A stretch of DNA of 24,910 nucleotides from Streptomyces spororaveus. GTDB lineage: Bacteria; Actinomycetota; Actinomycetes; Streptomycetales; Streptomycetaceae. Position numbers and translations under genes: made by a program. The notes beneath the pieces were generated by a model. That model was not told the DNA's origin, made no database searches, and worked only from the letters and a program-made list of their open reading frames with translations. Each line of letters opens with the position of its first letter. The first letter of the stretch is position 1. Positions 15,402 to 23,814 of this stretch are shown here, one piece after another. The stretch covers positions 1 to 24,910 of the forward strand of contig NZ_BNED01000004.1 in NCBI RefSeq assembly GCF_016755875.1. Direction: 5' to 3'.

Positions 15402-16438
15402 CCGATCCGTCGTCATGCTCGGAGGCGCGAGCGGGGCGGCCATGGCCGGAATCCAGTCTCGTCTCGCCAGGAGTAGCGCCCTCGTCCGCCCTTCGGCCAA
15501 CGTCGGCGTACACCCGCACTTCGTCCTTGCCTGGGTGCACCGCAGTTGGCACAGTCAGCTGGAGAGGAACAGGTCGGAGATCCGCATGGCTGCGGCGATC
15601 GCGCCAGCTTGTGACTCGGGATCTCGATCGCAATGACTCTCTCGATGCGCACGTCCTCGGCAACCGACCCAGCATGGACGAGATCTCGCTGCCGCGCCAG
15701 GTGCACGCCATCGAGTGTTCCGGATCCAGTCCCGCTGCCCCCGAGCACGAATCAAACGACGGCTGATGAGCCCCTGAACCTGACGACCTGCACCCGACGG
15801 CGCAGCCATCTGTAGAAGCAGGTGCGCCTGGCGCCGTGGTAGTGGCAGGGCAGCACGACGTTTCCAGTCACTCCCTCGGCGTGGCGTGGGAGTGACTGGA
15901 AACGTTGGGACTGGCGGTCCGGCTGTTGCTGCAGCGAAGAGGCTTGCCAGATCTCCGTCCATTCCCAGACCCATGTACGTACGGCAGCCTCAGAACTAGG
16001 CCGACTCCTGGGCAAGCCCAGCGAGCAAGTCAGCACCGGAGACGGGGCAAGGAGCCAGAGGCGTGGCCATAGGACATCCGGCCAGGCCGTGGACCCGGGT
16101 TTGACCTGCATGGGCGATCCGGTGTGTCTTCCTGGCCGCAGTGGTGGCCCCTTGTCGACCTGCCCGCACATTTTCAGACATTGCCGGGCGTCGAATTGGC
16201 GTGAAACAAGTGAACGCATGCGCGAAATATGTCCTGGACCTGCGTAAATTGGGCCTCGACACTCTCCCGTACGTGAGGGATGATCTTCGAGTCCTACGCC
16301 CGGGTAGATCGGTGGCTGATGCTCCCTGCAGCAAACAGGGCGGCGTGTCGCCGGCCGTGACGAGCCCGGCTGCAGAGTGAGCCCAGCCGGCAACCTCGGG
16401 GCGATGGAGAATTCGTTGACGAGGGGAAAGATCCGGGG
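15402..16438. other. Gene-poor stretch with a strong palindrome and possible ORF remnants
   Basis: No convincing complete gene is seen over about 1 kb. A GTG-started 59-codon ORF at 16201-16380 begins VKQVNACAKYVLDLRKLGL. It has lower local GC than its surroundings, but I do not recognise it. On the minus strand near 15790-15850 a frame reads RTCFYRWLRRR, reminiscent of the helix-turn-helix end of IS481/IS3-type transposases, embedded in otherwise meaningless sequence. The region is best read as decayed mobile DNA. Confidence 0.4.
15858..15905. repeat. Long perfect inverted repeat (18-bp stem)
   Basis: 15858-15875 and 15888-15905 are perfectly complementary around a 12-nt loop (TCGGCGTGGCGT). 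No T-run follows, so it is not a typical intrinsic terminator. It could be a relic end of a mobile element, an operator-like site or a strong RNA hairpin. Confidence 0.75.
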
Positions 16439-16606
16439 ATGCTCAAGGTTTCATACTGGGTATTGGCAGGGTTGCTAGCCGCGACTGGCATCCGCTGGGC
16501 GGCACGCGCCCGTCTGCGGCTGGCGCCTCAGCATGCGGTGAACAGCGGGTGGCGCCACCTCCCCTCGCGTAGCCGGATCTCTTCTGGGCTGGGGGTCCGC
16601 CGATGA
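16439..16606 (+). CDS. Small single-span membrane peptide (55 aa)
   Basis: This begins at ATG 16439 with GAGGGG upstream, and its stop overlaps the carbamoyltransferase start (ATGA). One hydrophobic helix is present near the N-terminus (SYWVLAGLLAATGI), followed by a basic, Arg-rich tail (RWAARARLRL), giving an N-out/C-in prediction by the positive-inside rule. I do not recognise a family. Small membrane proteins next to O-carbamoyltransferases are known from the saxitoxin cluster type (SxtJ/SxtK), but this sequence does not obviously match either. Coupling suggests it helps anchor or regulate the enzyme. Confidence 0.5.
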   Translation: MLKVSYWVLAGLLAATGIRWAARARLRLAPQHAVNSGWRHLPSRSRISSGLGVRR

Positions 16607-18354
16607 CGGCCGTTCTGGGCCTGTCCTGTTACTTCCACGATTCAGCAGCCGCGTTGATCATTGATGGGCAGGTCGTGGCTGCGGCCGAGGAGGAACGTTT
16701 CAGCCGTGTGAAGCACGACGCCTCCTTTCCGGACCAAGCCATCCGGTTCTGCCTTGAACAGGGTGGCATCACCAGCCGTGATCTGACTGCTGTTGCCTTT
16801 TATGAGGAGCCGGCAACCAAACTGGGGCGCGTGCTCACCTCAGGCATAGCGGGCCTGCCTCGCTCTTCAAGCACTCTCACCCGAGCCCTTGGGCGGTGGG
16901 GCCGGGAGAAGCTGTGGATCGAGTCCACAATCTGCCGTCGGCTGGGGGTTCGCCCGTCCCGGGTCACCTACGTCGACCACCACCTCTCGCATGCGGCGAG
17001 CTCCTTCCTCGCCTCTCCGTTCGCCGAAGCCGCCACACTGACCATCGACGGGGTTGGTGAGTGGAGCACCGCGACGATCGGTCAGGCTTCCGGAGCCGTC
17101 GGGGGCACCAGCCCAGCGCAGATACACAACCAACTCTCGCTGGACTTCCCACATTCGGTGGGGCTTCTGTACTCGGCGATGACCGAGTACCTGGGGTTCG
17201 AGGTGAACGAGGGCGAATTCAAGGTCATGGGAATGGCCGCCTACGGCACGCCTCGCTACCGGGACAAACTCGACCAGGTGTGCACGGTCCATGAGGACGG
17301 CTCACTCACCTTGGACATGCGCTACTTCGCCTTCCACCGAGACGAGAAGACAAGCCTGACCCCTCGTCTATTCGACCTGCTCGGCGCGCCCCCGCGGGAC
17401 GCTCGGCGTCCCTTCGGCGATGAGGAAGACGGCCTCACTTCAGACGAACAGCACTATGCCGACGTCGCGGCGAGTATCCAGGAACTGTGCGAAGACATTG
17501 TCGTCGCGATGGCGCAGGAGGCACATCGTCGCAGCCCCTCGGATAACCTCGCCTACGCTGGTGGTGTGGCGCTCAACGGGCTGGCTAACAGAGCACTACT
17601 TGACCGGACGCCATTCCAGAACCTTTACATTCCTCCAGCTCCAGGAGATTCCGGAGGCGCTCTGGGTGCAGCCCTATACACCTACCATGCCCTGATCGGG
17701 CAGCCTCGCTCCTACGTTGCTCGGACTGCTGACCTGGGCAAAGACTACTCCGAGTGCATCGAAAAGACGCTGGGTGAGTGGGGGGTGAAATCTCATCGCT
17801 ATGACAGCGATGAGATGGTGGTCGACTTTGTTGCCGACCGTCTGGCCGCCGGTGATGTGGTGGGCTGGCATCAAGGACGGTTCGAGTGGGGACCGCGGGC
17901 CCTGGGGCATCGCAGTATCCTGGCCGACCCCACCCGGGTGCATATGAAGGCGACCATCAACAAGAAGGTCAAATTCCGCGAGCAGTTCCGTCCGTTCGCA
18001 CCAGCCGTCCTGGCGGACAAGGCCGAGCGCTACTTCAGCGGTCCGTTGGAGCAGGGACCGGCCCGGTTCATGCAGTTCGTGGTGCCGGCCAGAGAAGGTG
18101 TCGCAGAGGCCCTCCCAGCGGTCGTCCACTTCGGCACTTCGCGAGTACAAGCCGTCCATGCCGATCAGAGCCCCCGGCTAGCGAGCCTGATCGAGGCGTT
18201 CGACTCCCGATCGGGACACCCGGTGCTGCTGAACACCTCGTTCAACCTCAAGGGCGAGCCGATTGTGGCGAGCCCGGCGGATGCGCTGTCCACGTTCTAC
18301 CGCAGCGGTCTCGATCTGCTGGTAATGGGAGACCATGTCATCGTCAAGGGCTAA
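16603..18354 (+). CDS. O-carbamoyltransferase (NodU/CmcH/TobZ family)
   Basis: The protein has 583 residues from ATG 16603, with GGGGG 9 nt upstream. The N-terminal Kae1-like domain begins with LGLSCYFHDSAAALI and contains the metal-binding DHHLSHAASSF (125-135) and TIDGVGEWST. The C-terminal carbamoyltransferase part includes GRFEWGPRALGHRSILADP near residue 425 and KFREQFRPFAPAVL. Members use carbamoyl phosphate and ATP to make carbamoyl-adenylate, then carbamoylate a hydroxyl group of an antibiotic, nodulation factor or other glycoside. The substrate cannot be read from the sequence, and no polyketide, NRPS or sugar genes are nearby. It is coupled to genes on both sides (4 nt and 20 nt overlaps), so it forms a self-contained module. 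Confidence 0.9.
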   Translation: MTAVLGLSCYFHDSAAALIIDGQVVAAAEEERFSRVKHDASFPDQAIRFCLEQGGITSRDLTAVAFYEEPATKLGRVLTSGIAGLPRSSSTLTRALGRWGREKLWIESTICRRLGVRPSRVTYVDHHLSHAASSFLASPFAEAATLTIDGVGEWSTATIGQASGAVGGTSPAQIHNQLSLDFPHSVGLLYSAMTEYLGFEVNEGEFKVMGMAAYGTPRYRDKLDQVCTVHEDGSLTLDMRYFAFHRDEKTSLTPRLFDLLGAPPRDARRPFGDEEDGLTSDEQHYADVAASIQELCEDIVVAMAQEAHRRSPSDNLAYAGGVALNGLANRALLDRTPFQNLYIPPAPGDSGGALGAALYTYHALIGQPRSYVARTADLGKDYSECIEKTLGEWGVKSHRYDSDEMVVDFVADRLAAGDVVGWHQGRFEWGPRALGHRSILADPTRVHMKATINKKVKFREQFRPFAPAVLADKAERYFSGPLEQGPARFMQFVVPAREGVAEALPAVVHFGTSRVQAVHADQSPRLASLIEAFDSRSGHPVLLNTSFNLKGEPIVASPADALSTFYRSGLDLLVMGDHVIVKG

Positions 18355-19366
18355 GAATCAGGATGTCCAAAGCCTGCGCTACAAGCTCGCGCCTCAGTTC
18401 GAGGAGTATGACGCGTTCCGGCCCCACCTGAACCGACACAGTGGGTTCTCCGCGGCGCCGAACATCAGAAGCTTGTCCGTCAGCACCGACCAGAACGGTT
18501 TCCGCCGTACGCCCGCGCAGGTCGACGGAGTCGATATCGACACCCAGAGCCCACCGATGTCCGTGGACTGCGTGGTGTTGGGTGGCTCCACCGTATTCGG
18601 GGTGGGCGCGACATCGGACGCAATGACGCTGGTGGGGCAGGCCGCCCACCAGCGAGGCGAACGGTGGCTAAATCTCGGCATTCGCGGCGCCAGCTCCACC
18701 CAGGAGGTGCAAGCCCTGCTCCCGTTCGCACTCACTGCCCAACGGGTGGTGGTGTGCAGCGGGGTCAACAACCTCATCATCTCGCTCCAGACAGACGACG
18801 GGCACCGGGACGTGTACCAGCCCTTGTACTACGACAAGGCCTTCGACCTTGTCGCCTCGATGCCATTGGTCGATGTCGCAACCCTGGTCAAGGAGGGGGA
18901 GCCGGTACGGGCGAACCTGCGCCGCCGCAGCGGGCCGCCTCCGGCTTCACCGGTCCCGCAGGAGGAGGGCTCCTTCACACTGTGGGAGCGGATGGAACGT
19001 GCAGCCGCACGACAACTGCGGGATCTGGAACTGATCGTGCGACTCGTTGGTTCACCGGACAAGGTGCTCTTCTGCGCCCAGCCTTTCGCAGACCGCACCG
19101 ATCGCGGGGACATCGCCCAGGAGCGCTCGCTTATCGGGATCTACGATGTGCGGCAAGGGCCGGTCTGGCAGGATGCCAGCCGCTTCGCAGCAGCCCGCTG
19201 GAAGGACTACGTAGCCCTCCTGAGCAAGGGGTGCACGGCGCTCGGCGTTTCCTTCGCGGACCTGCCCGCCGCCGACTTCGAAGGCTGGTCGTTCCTGGAC
19301 CGCGTACACCTGACGGACAACGGATATCGCCAGGTCGCTTCCCGAATCTGTGAGGCACTCGCATGA
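18335..19366 (+). CDS. SGNH/GDSL-fold hydrolase-like protein
   Basis: This 343-residue protein starts at ATG 18335 after GGGAG and overlaps the carbamoyltransferase by 20 nt. SGNH blocks are present: VVLGGSTVFGVG with the candidate nucleophile S85, NLGIRGASST with the block II Gly, SGVNNL with the block III Asn, and DRVHLTDNGYRQ near the C-terminus with the Asp-x-x-His pair. No signal peptide is seen, so it acts in the cytoplasm. The family includes esterases, acyl-transferring and deacetylating enzymes. Next to a carbamoyltransferase it may add or remove an acyl group on the same acceptor; that is inference. An insert rich in Pro and Arg (about 190-215) is unusual. Confidence 0.8.
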   Translation: MSSSRAKNQDVQSLRYKLAPQFEEYDAFRPHLNRHSGFSAAPNIRSLSVSTDQNGFRRTPAQVDGVDIDTQSPPMSVDCVVLGGSTVFGVGATSDAMTLVGQAAHQRGERWLNLGIRGASSTQEVQALLPFALTAQRVVVCSGVNNLIISLQTDDGHRDVYQPLYYDKAFDLVASMPLVDVATLVKEGEPVRANLRRRSGPPPASPVPQEEGSFTLWERMERAAARQLRDLELIVRLVGSPDKVLFCAQPFADRTDRGDIAQERSLIGIYDVRQGPVWQDASRFAAARWKDYVALLSKGCTALGVSFADLPAADFEGWSFLDRVHLTDNGYRQVASRICEALA

Positions 19367-19500
19367 GACTGATCGTCCGCAGTCTGCTGAGGTTGGGTGC
19401 TTACGCCTCGCTTTGCAGGCCGGCCCGGGCTGCCCAGAAGCAGTCGAGTACAGCCACTCCCGTGCATGACGGCGCTCTTGAGACCTACCCGTTGTGGTGA
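19363..19500 (+). CDS. Small coupled ORF (45 aa), possibly truncated
   Basis: The ATG at 19363 overlaps the SGNH stop (ATGA). The product begins MRLIVRSLLRLGAYASLC and ends TYPLW. A short amphipathic or weakly hydrophobic N-terminus is followed by a polar tail. I do not recognise it. It may be a genuine small partner, or the surviving start of a larger gene cut by the rearrangement that brought in the MFS/transposase debris immediately downstream. Confidence 0.35.
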   Translation: MRLIVRSLLRLGAYASLCRPARAAQKQSSTATPVHDGALETYPLW

Positions 19501-19540
19501 CCGCTCGTACATGAGGTACATCCACCTGATTGAGGTTCAG

Positions 19541-19693
19541 CCAGGCGACAGGCAGCGGATGCTGGGCGGGAGGTTGTCGGATGGCCCACACCCTCGGAGC
19601 CAAGAGCAGCACGAGGGTGGCCAGGGTCACTACAGCAGCGCTTATCGACAGGGCAGAAGAGGGTCCCAGGGTGGCGGCGGCACCCACCACTAG
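19541..19693 (-). pseudogene. C-terminal remnant of an MFS transporter
   Basis: On the minus strand the translation VVGAAATLGPSSALSIS and then VTLATLVLLLAPRVW aligns with the C-terminus of the MFS exporter in this window (VVVGATATSMGTSTVLTAS, then MTLATLVLLLAPSVW). Only about the last 50 residues survive. They run directly on from a transposase fragment in the same frame, so this is a recombination product and not a gene. Confidence 0.65.
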
Positions 19694-19753
19694 GGCGGGC
19701 ACCCTCTCACCGCAGACACTGTCGGCGCTGAGGCCAGGCCTGCGGCTGGGGCC

Positions 19754-20050
19754 CTTGCGTGTGCCCGCGGTCAGCACGAAGGCCAGTAGCTGGCCGTACC
19801 CGTCGCAGGCTCGGCGAACCTTGCTGGTCAGCCCGCCGCGGGAGCGTCCAAGAGCGCGTTCGTCGAGCCCCTTTGGCAGCGGTGTGTTGGTGGGCCGCAA
19901 GATGGTGGAGTCGATCGCGACCAGCCGGTGCACTTCGCCTCTGGTCTGGACGGCGGCCAGGAGCCGGCCGGAGGTGCCATCGGTGGCCCAGCGGGCGAAG
20001 CGTCTGTCGGAAAGCCGCCTAGCACCGCAAGCAACCGGCCAAGGCACGCG
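19754..20050 (-). pseudogene. IS5-like transposase fragment
   Basis: The minus-strand translation shows RRFARWATDGTSGRLLAAVQ, LVAIDST (first catalytic Asp) and ALGRSRGGLTSK, then AFVLTAGT. These are classic IS5-family features, with the end missing. It is closely similar to the remnant at 23.8-24.56 kb but in opposite orientation. Here the G-run has four Gs, so the two transposase frames are fused, whereas the other copy has five. The segment is truncated at both ends. Confidence 0.75.
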
Positions 20051-20542
20051 GTTGCAGCACTGGCAGATCGGCTCCTCACTGTCCAGCTTCCGTCCGGCCC
20101 CTTGCCCGGGTACTCGGGCAAGGCCGAGTGTCCGCACAACGAACGGCACCTCGTTACCGGAGGGAGAGTCACCCGACCGTCAGGACCTCCGCGCGGCAGG
20201 GTACGGTCCCGGACGCGACAGCAGCCCGCCCAACCTCAGGCTGGGGCCCACACTCAGCCCGAGGAGCGTATACCCGCGCGGTCATTTCTCGAAGGTCCCG
20301 GTAGGCGAGGTGCATATCAAGTCAATCCTCAGTGGTCTCAGAACGAGGTTCGGGGGCTTCGGCCGCTTAACACTGCGGGAAATTCCGGGCTTGCTGGCGA
20401 CTCCTTCCCTGTACGCGTTCGCCCGTCCTTGCGATAGGCGGTCGGTTTCGGTCAGAGCATCCATCAATCTGGTTGCCGACTCCACGAAGCAAGTGCGTTA
20501 CTTGATCGTTTTTTCGTACAAGGATCGATCGAGGGAGAAACT
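20051..20542. other. Intergenic region before the secreted-nuclease operon
   Basis: No gene is seen. The last 60 bases are AT-richer and contain GAGGGAGAAA as the ribosome binding site for the TTG-started gene. I could not find a convincing -35/-10 pair with standard spacing. Confidence 0.45.
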
Positions 20543-21889
20543 TTGCACTTACGGAGAAAGCTGGTTGCGAGTCTTGCGGTGCTGGCGTCGGCTGTCGCCC
20601 TGCCGCTGACGGCTACCTCGCCCGCCAGGGCCAGCGCGCCGGACCACAGCTGCAACACCGTCTATCAGGCGCGCATCTTCTTCTGGGCGATGACCTGCGC
20701 ACAGCCAGGCCAGCCGGTGATCGGCGCCTTCGGCACTTGGCGGAACGTTCCCATCACCTTCGAGCCGGGTTCGGAGGCAGGTGCGGCCGAGGTATCGAAC
20801 TACGTACGCATGGTCCCCAACACCGACCAGACCGAAGGCGCTAACGGAGGCGACATATTCGGTCCCTCCATTGACGTAGGCCTGCACGCCGAAAAGACGG
20901 GCGCGACGACCATCGGCTACGGGCCGAGATGGACCGAGCTGGGTAAACGCGGCGGGGTAACCAAGGCCATCACCGCAGGCCTCAACCCGACGGTCGCGGA
21001 CAACGTGAACCACACGTACATGACGGTGCGCCAGGCCAGTGGCGACCAGTGGGACGTCCTGTACGACTTCAACATGGTCGGCACCACCACCGACCAGCTC
21101 AAGATTCCTCGCGGAAATCCCAACCGGGTCGACATCGGCCTTGAGGTCAGAGGGCCCCAGCACGTGACGGTCCCGCCGATAGCGAACCGTATGCAGTTCA
21201 TGGCGGAGAACAAGGCCTGGGCCAGGGCGGCGACCGCGGACACTACGCAGCTCACGACGTTGGGGATATGCGGCAAGTCGATGGGTATCCCGTCCGACCC
21301 TGCCGCCGTCTACAAGGCGCCGTACTGCTTCGAGGCGAAACTGACTGACTCCACCACGTCCATCCAGTGGACGGTGAGTAAACCCGGGCCAACGGTGGGG
21401 CCGGCGCCCACGACACCGGCTCGGGCGGCGGGGACGTTCAACGGCGTCGACCAGAAGGCGCTCTCGAACTGCCTCGCCACCGACCCTGAAAGCTGCATGA
21501 ACACGGTTCCCGGTCTGTCGAACTGCGTGCAAACCGTCAAGGTCTGCAACGCGGCAGCGCTGCAGAGCCCCCAGCGCGATGCGGCGCGAAAGCCTGGAAG
21601 GCATGGGGAACCGGCTGACATCGCAGAGCGCGCGGCCAAATCCTTCGGCGTCGCCCGGGACGGGATCCGCGTTGCGTCAGGGATACGACTGCCGAACGCG
21701 AAGGATTCGTCGAGCACTGCGCCACAGTCTTCGGCTATCGCTGGCACCTCGGTGGTGACCGTGGAGTCCGCGGCGCCTACCCGCGGCCTGGAGCATCGCG
21801 GACTGACCTTCCAAGGGTTCCGCGCCACCTATTCGACTGAGACCGGACAGCTCCTCGAGGCCTGCTGGGGGCAGATGTGCCAGTCGTGA
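20543..21889 (+). CDS. Secreted protein of unknown function, partner of the nuclease gene
   Basis: This 448-residue protein starts at a TTG codon (20543) placed 6 nt after GAGGGAGAAA. No other start gives the Sec signal peptide (MHLRRKLVASLAVLASAVAL, likely cleaved after ARA near residue 31). The mature N-terminal domain of about 250 residues is rich in beta-strand-like sequence and contains Cys pairs typical of exported proteins. A Pro/Thr-rich linker (PGPTVGPAPTTPARA) is followed by a Cys-rich segment (CLATDPESC...CVQTVKVC) and a C-terminal alpha/beta-like end with CWGQMC. I do not recognise a family. It overlaps the nuclease gene by 13 nt, so a delivery, inhibitor or processing role for that protein is likely. 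Confidence 0.75.
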   Translation: MHLRRKLVASLAVLASAVALPLTATSPARASAPDHSCNTVYQARIFFWAMTCAQPGQPVIGAFGTWRNVPITFEPGSEAGAAEVSNYVRMVPNTDQTEGANGGDIFGPSIDVGLHAEKTGATTIGYGPRWTELGKRGGVTKAITAGLNPTVADNVNHTYMTVRQASGDQWDVLYDFNMVGTTTDQLKIPRGNPNRVDIGLEVRGPQHVTVPPIANRMQFMAENKAWARAATADTTQLTTLGICGKSMGIPSDPAAVYKAPYCFEAKLTDSTTSIQWTVSKPGPTVGPAPTTPARAAGTFNGVDQKALSNCLATDPESCMNTVPGLSNCVQTVKVCNAAALQSPQRDAARKPGRHGEPADIAERAAKSFGVARDGIRVASGIRLPNAKDSSSTAPQSSAIAGTSVVTVESAAPTRGLEHRGLTFQGFRATYSTETGQLLEACWGQMCQS

Positions 21890-23070
21890 CCGCCGACGCT
21901 TCCGTCCCCCGAGTGCTCATGCGAGCCACCCAGCGGCCGCGGACGCACGCCCTCCTGACACTGTTCTGTGCCGCACTCGCACTTCTCCTGACTCTCGGGA
22001 CAGCCGATTCTGCTTCCGCACGTGCCGCAGGCTCGGGTACTGCCTCACGGCCGACCATCCTCCAGGACGGCGACCTGCGCACCGAGTGCGCCAGCCGTGC
22101 CGAGGCCAAGACCCCGAAGGGCTGGATCAAAAGCCGCTTTGAAACGTGCGTGCACCGTCCCACCTACCTGAAACTCAAGGACGACAGACTACGACTCCGA
22201 GGCGAACTCTGGTTCGACGTCTGGATTCTGGGATTCTCCTACGACGGATCCCGCAGAGTCGACTACACCAGCAGTGTCGAAAACATCCGCACCAAGGCGG
22301 TCGCCGGCGAGAACCCTGCGAACTGGAAGATCGAGCAGTATTTCACCCACAAGATCCAAGCCCAGGGCAGCGACGTCAACCCACAGATCACCAAACCGAA
22401 CAACGTCCTCCAAAACGGCACAATCGCAGAATGGAATGCAAAGCCGTTCTGGCAGCTCACCTACACCTCACCCGACACCGGCAAGCTCGAGTCGGGCAAC
22501 AATCAGGTGGTTCTCGGTGAGATCAACCTGACGATGCAGGTGACCTCCCCCACCGCGGTGAAGTGGGAGGACAAGATGATGGCCACGTCGATTGTCCGCT
22601 TCGACTACGCCGGACCAGTAGCAGGCAAACACAAGGGAACGGTGTTCACCGGGGCGCGCGTAGAGCTTGTCATGAGCCTCAAGGACCCCGCCGTGGACCA
22701 GAGTGCACGACACATCCTCGACGCTCAACAGCTACCCGAGCGCACCTTCCCCTCCTGGGCCGGTAAAACCGTACCCGGAGCCGCCGAGCCCCTCCACCGC
22801 CTCATCGACAAGGGCAAGCAGGAGAAGAATCGGGATAAGGCGATAGAAACGTGCAACGATGTCTGGGGTGATTATAGAGGGACTGGACTCCAGTGCGACG
22901 AATACCCCTTCGCTTCCACCAAGGAAGGCGCTGCCGCCCCGGGGAACAGGTTCTCGGCCAGGCTCATCGAGGGAACTGACAATGAGACGGGCGGTCGAAG
23001 GTTGAACGAAATGTTCACCCTGAACCGCATCCTCGACGGAGATGCATTTTATGTGAAAATAACTCCCTGA
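21877..23070 (+). CDS. Secreted protein with C-terminal NucA/NucB-type DNase domain
   Basis: The protein has 397 residues from GTG 21877, five bases after GGGGGC; GTG 21886, overlapping the upstream stop, is an alternative. A signal peptide with a long hydrophobic stretch (LLTLFCAALALLLTLGTA) is followed by a region of about 270 residues without recognised motifs. The last 72 residues contain CNDVWGDY and CDEYPFAST, the hallmark of Bacillus NucA/NucB extracellular DNases, followed by RRLNEMF and DAFYVKI. Two Cys in this part (about 326 and 340) could form a disulfide. Such a modular exported protein with a C-terminal nuclease fits a toxin-like effector, or a scavenging DNase. The GC content is lower near the C-terminus (22800-23070). 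Confidence 0.8.
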   Translation: MPVVTADASVPRVLMRATQRPRTHALLTLFCAALALLLTLGTADSASARAAGSGTASRPTILQDGDLRTECASRAEAKTPKGWIKSRFETCVHRPTYLKLKDDRLRLRGELWFDVWILGFSYDGSRRVDYTSSVENIRTKAVAGENPANWKIEQYFTHKIQAQGSDVNPQITKPNNVLQNGTIAEWNAKPFWQLTYTSPDTGKLESGNNQVVLGEINLTMQVTSPTAVKWEDKMMATSIVRFDYAGPVAGKHKGTVFTGARVELVMSLKDPAVDQSARHILDAQQLPERTFPSWAGKTVPGAAEPLHRLIDKGKQEKNRDKAIETCNDVWGDYRGTGLQCDEYPFASTKEGAAAPGNRFSARLIEGTDNETGGRRLNEMFTLNRILDGDAFYVKITP

Positions 23071-23087
23071 GCAGTGACGGAGCGCCC

Positions 23088-23612
23088 ATGTCCATCATCA
23101 CCGAATACAGCACTACCGCCCGACCGGACCGCAGAATCGTGGAGGTCTACGACTCTGACGCCTACCTCGGCGACGACGAGGCGTTGAAGCTGTCAAGGAC
23201 CGAGGTAGTCGCCGGAAACGGCTACCACCTCTACCTACACAGCCTTCAGCCCGACATCGAAGTGCAGGTCACCATCAGGGTCTGGGAAACTCCCCAGAAG
23301 GCCCCGGAGGACGCTGAAGGCACGGTCCCTGTCACCCTGGAATCAGAGACAGGCCAACTCGTCGTCAACCAGTTCACCTTTGGGCCGGCGGGCATGATGG
23401 ACCTGCCGCGACCCGGCGTCTACGACGGGCACGCGGCATGGAGCGGACGAGACGCCACGGCCGCCTACTACGACACGTGCCTCCAGCGCGCTGTCGATGA
23501 GCAATGGGGCGCGGAACAGATCCGAGCAGCATGGAAACAGTGCTCCACCGCTGAGCAGTACACCCTCGACCTCTGGTTCGTCAGAGAATCCGAACCCGGG
23601 GACGACGACTAG
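23088..23612 (+). CDS. Cytoplasmic acidic protein, probable nuclease inhibitor/immunity (ComJ/Nin-like)
   Basis: This 174-residue protein starts at ATG 23088 after GGAGCGCCC, 17 nt beyond the nuclease stop. No signal peptide or membrane segment is present, and the product is acidic (ending ESEPGDDD). The stretch VPVTLESETGQLVV, then DLPRPGVYDGHAAW, follows the same pattern as the Bacillus Nin (ComJ) inhibitor of NucA as I recall it (VPF.V....I.I followed by DLPKGDYQL). This supports a role as the protein that blocks the DNase inside the producer. The match is a visual pattern, not an alignment. An unrelated acidic DNA mimic is the alternative. Confidence 0.6.
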   Translation: MSIITEYSTTARPDRRIVEVYDSDAYLGDDEALKLSRTEVVAGNGYHLYLHSLQPDIEVQVTIRVWETPQKAPEDAEGTVPVTLESETGQLVVNQFTFGPAGMMDLPRPGVYDGHAAWSGRDATAAYYDTCLQRAVDEQWGAEQIRAAWKQCSTAEQYTLDLWFVRESEPGDDD

Positions 23613-23640
23613 CCTTCGGGGACTGTTTCCCCACGCCAGA

Positions 23641-23682
23641 CGGGCCCGCGCTTCCGGTCACACGCATGGAAGCACGGGCCCG
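23641..23682 (+). terminator. Hairpin after the nuclease/immunity operon
   Basis: 23641-23655 and 23668-23682 pair over 15 bp with one mismatch around a 12-nt loop, 29 nt after the last gene of the operon. There is no T-run, which is common for actinobacterial stems. Confidence 0.5.
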
Positions 23683-23814
23683 GACTGGCCGGCCGCCCCG
23701 CACCGGGATCGCGCCCTCGACCGCCCACCGCGTCCTTCAACGGCACGGCCTGCACTTCTCAAGGCCCGCCAGCTCCACGCGGCGGCCATGGCCTCGACCG
23801 CGGCTCTCACCCCG

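Noticed and set aside
14546..15766. 406-codon plus-strand ORF through the IS element
   Set aside because: The transposase motifs lie in the other two frames; this frame is Pro/Arg-rich and passes beyond the IS end without any domain.
15752..16393. 213-codon minus-strand ORF with an RTCFYRWLRRR stretch
   Set aside because: A single short transposase-like motif in otherwise unrecognisable sequence; noted only as possible debris.
19052..20149. 365-codon minus-strand ORF taken as one gene
   Set aside because: It is a chimera of a transposase fragment, an MFS stump and antisense of the SGNH gene, so only the two remnants are reported.
20549..21604. 351-codon minus-strand ORF opposite the secreted protein
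   Set aside because: Antisense shadow. The plus strand has a signal peptide, a ribosome binding site and coupling to the next gene.
23666..23790. Possible IS481-type helix-turn-helix fragment (IAPSTAHRVLQRHGL)
   Set aside because: Only about 15 residues match and they follow a hairpin. This is too short to call a separate element, although it fits the IS-rich setting.
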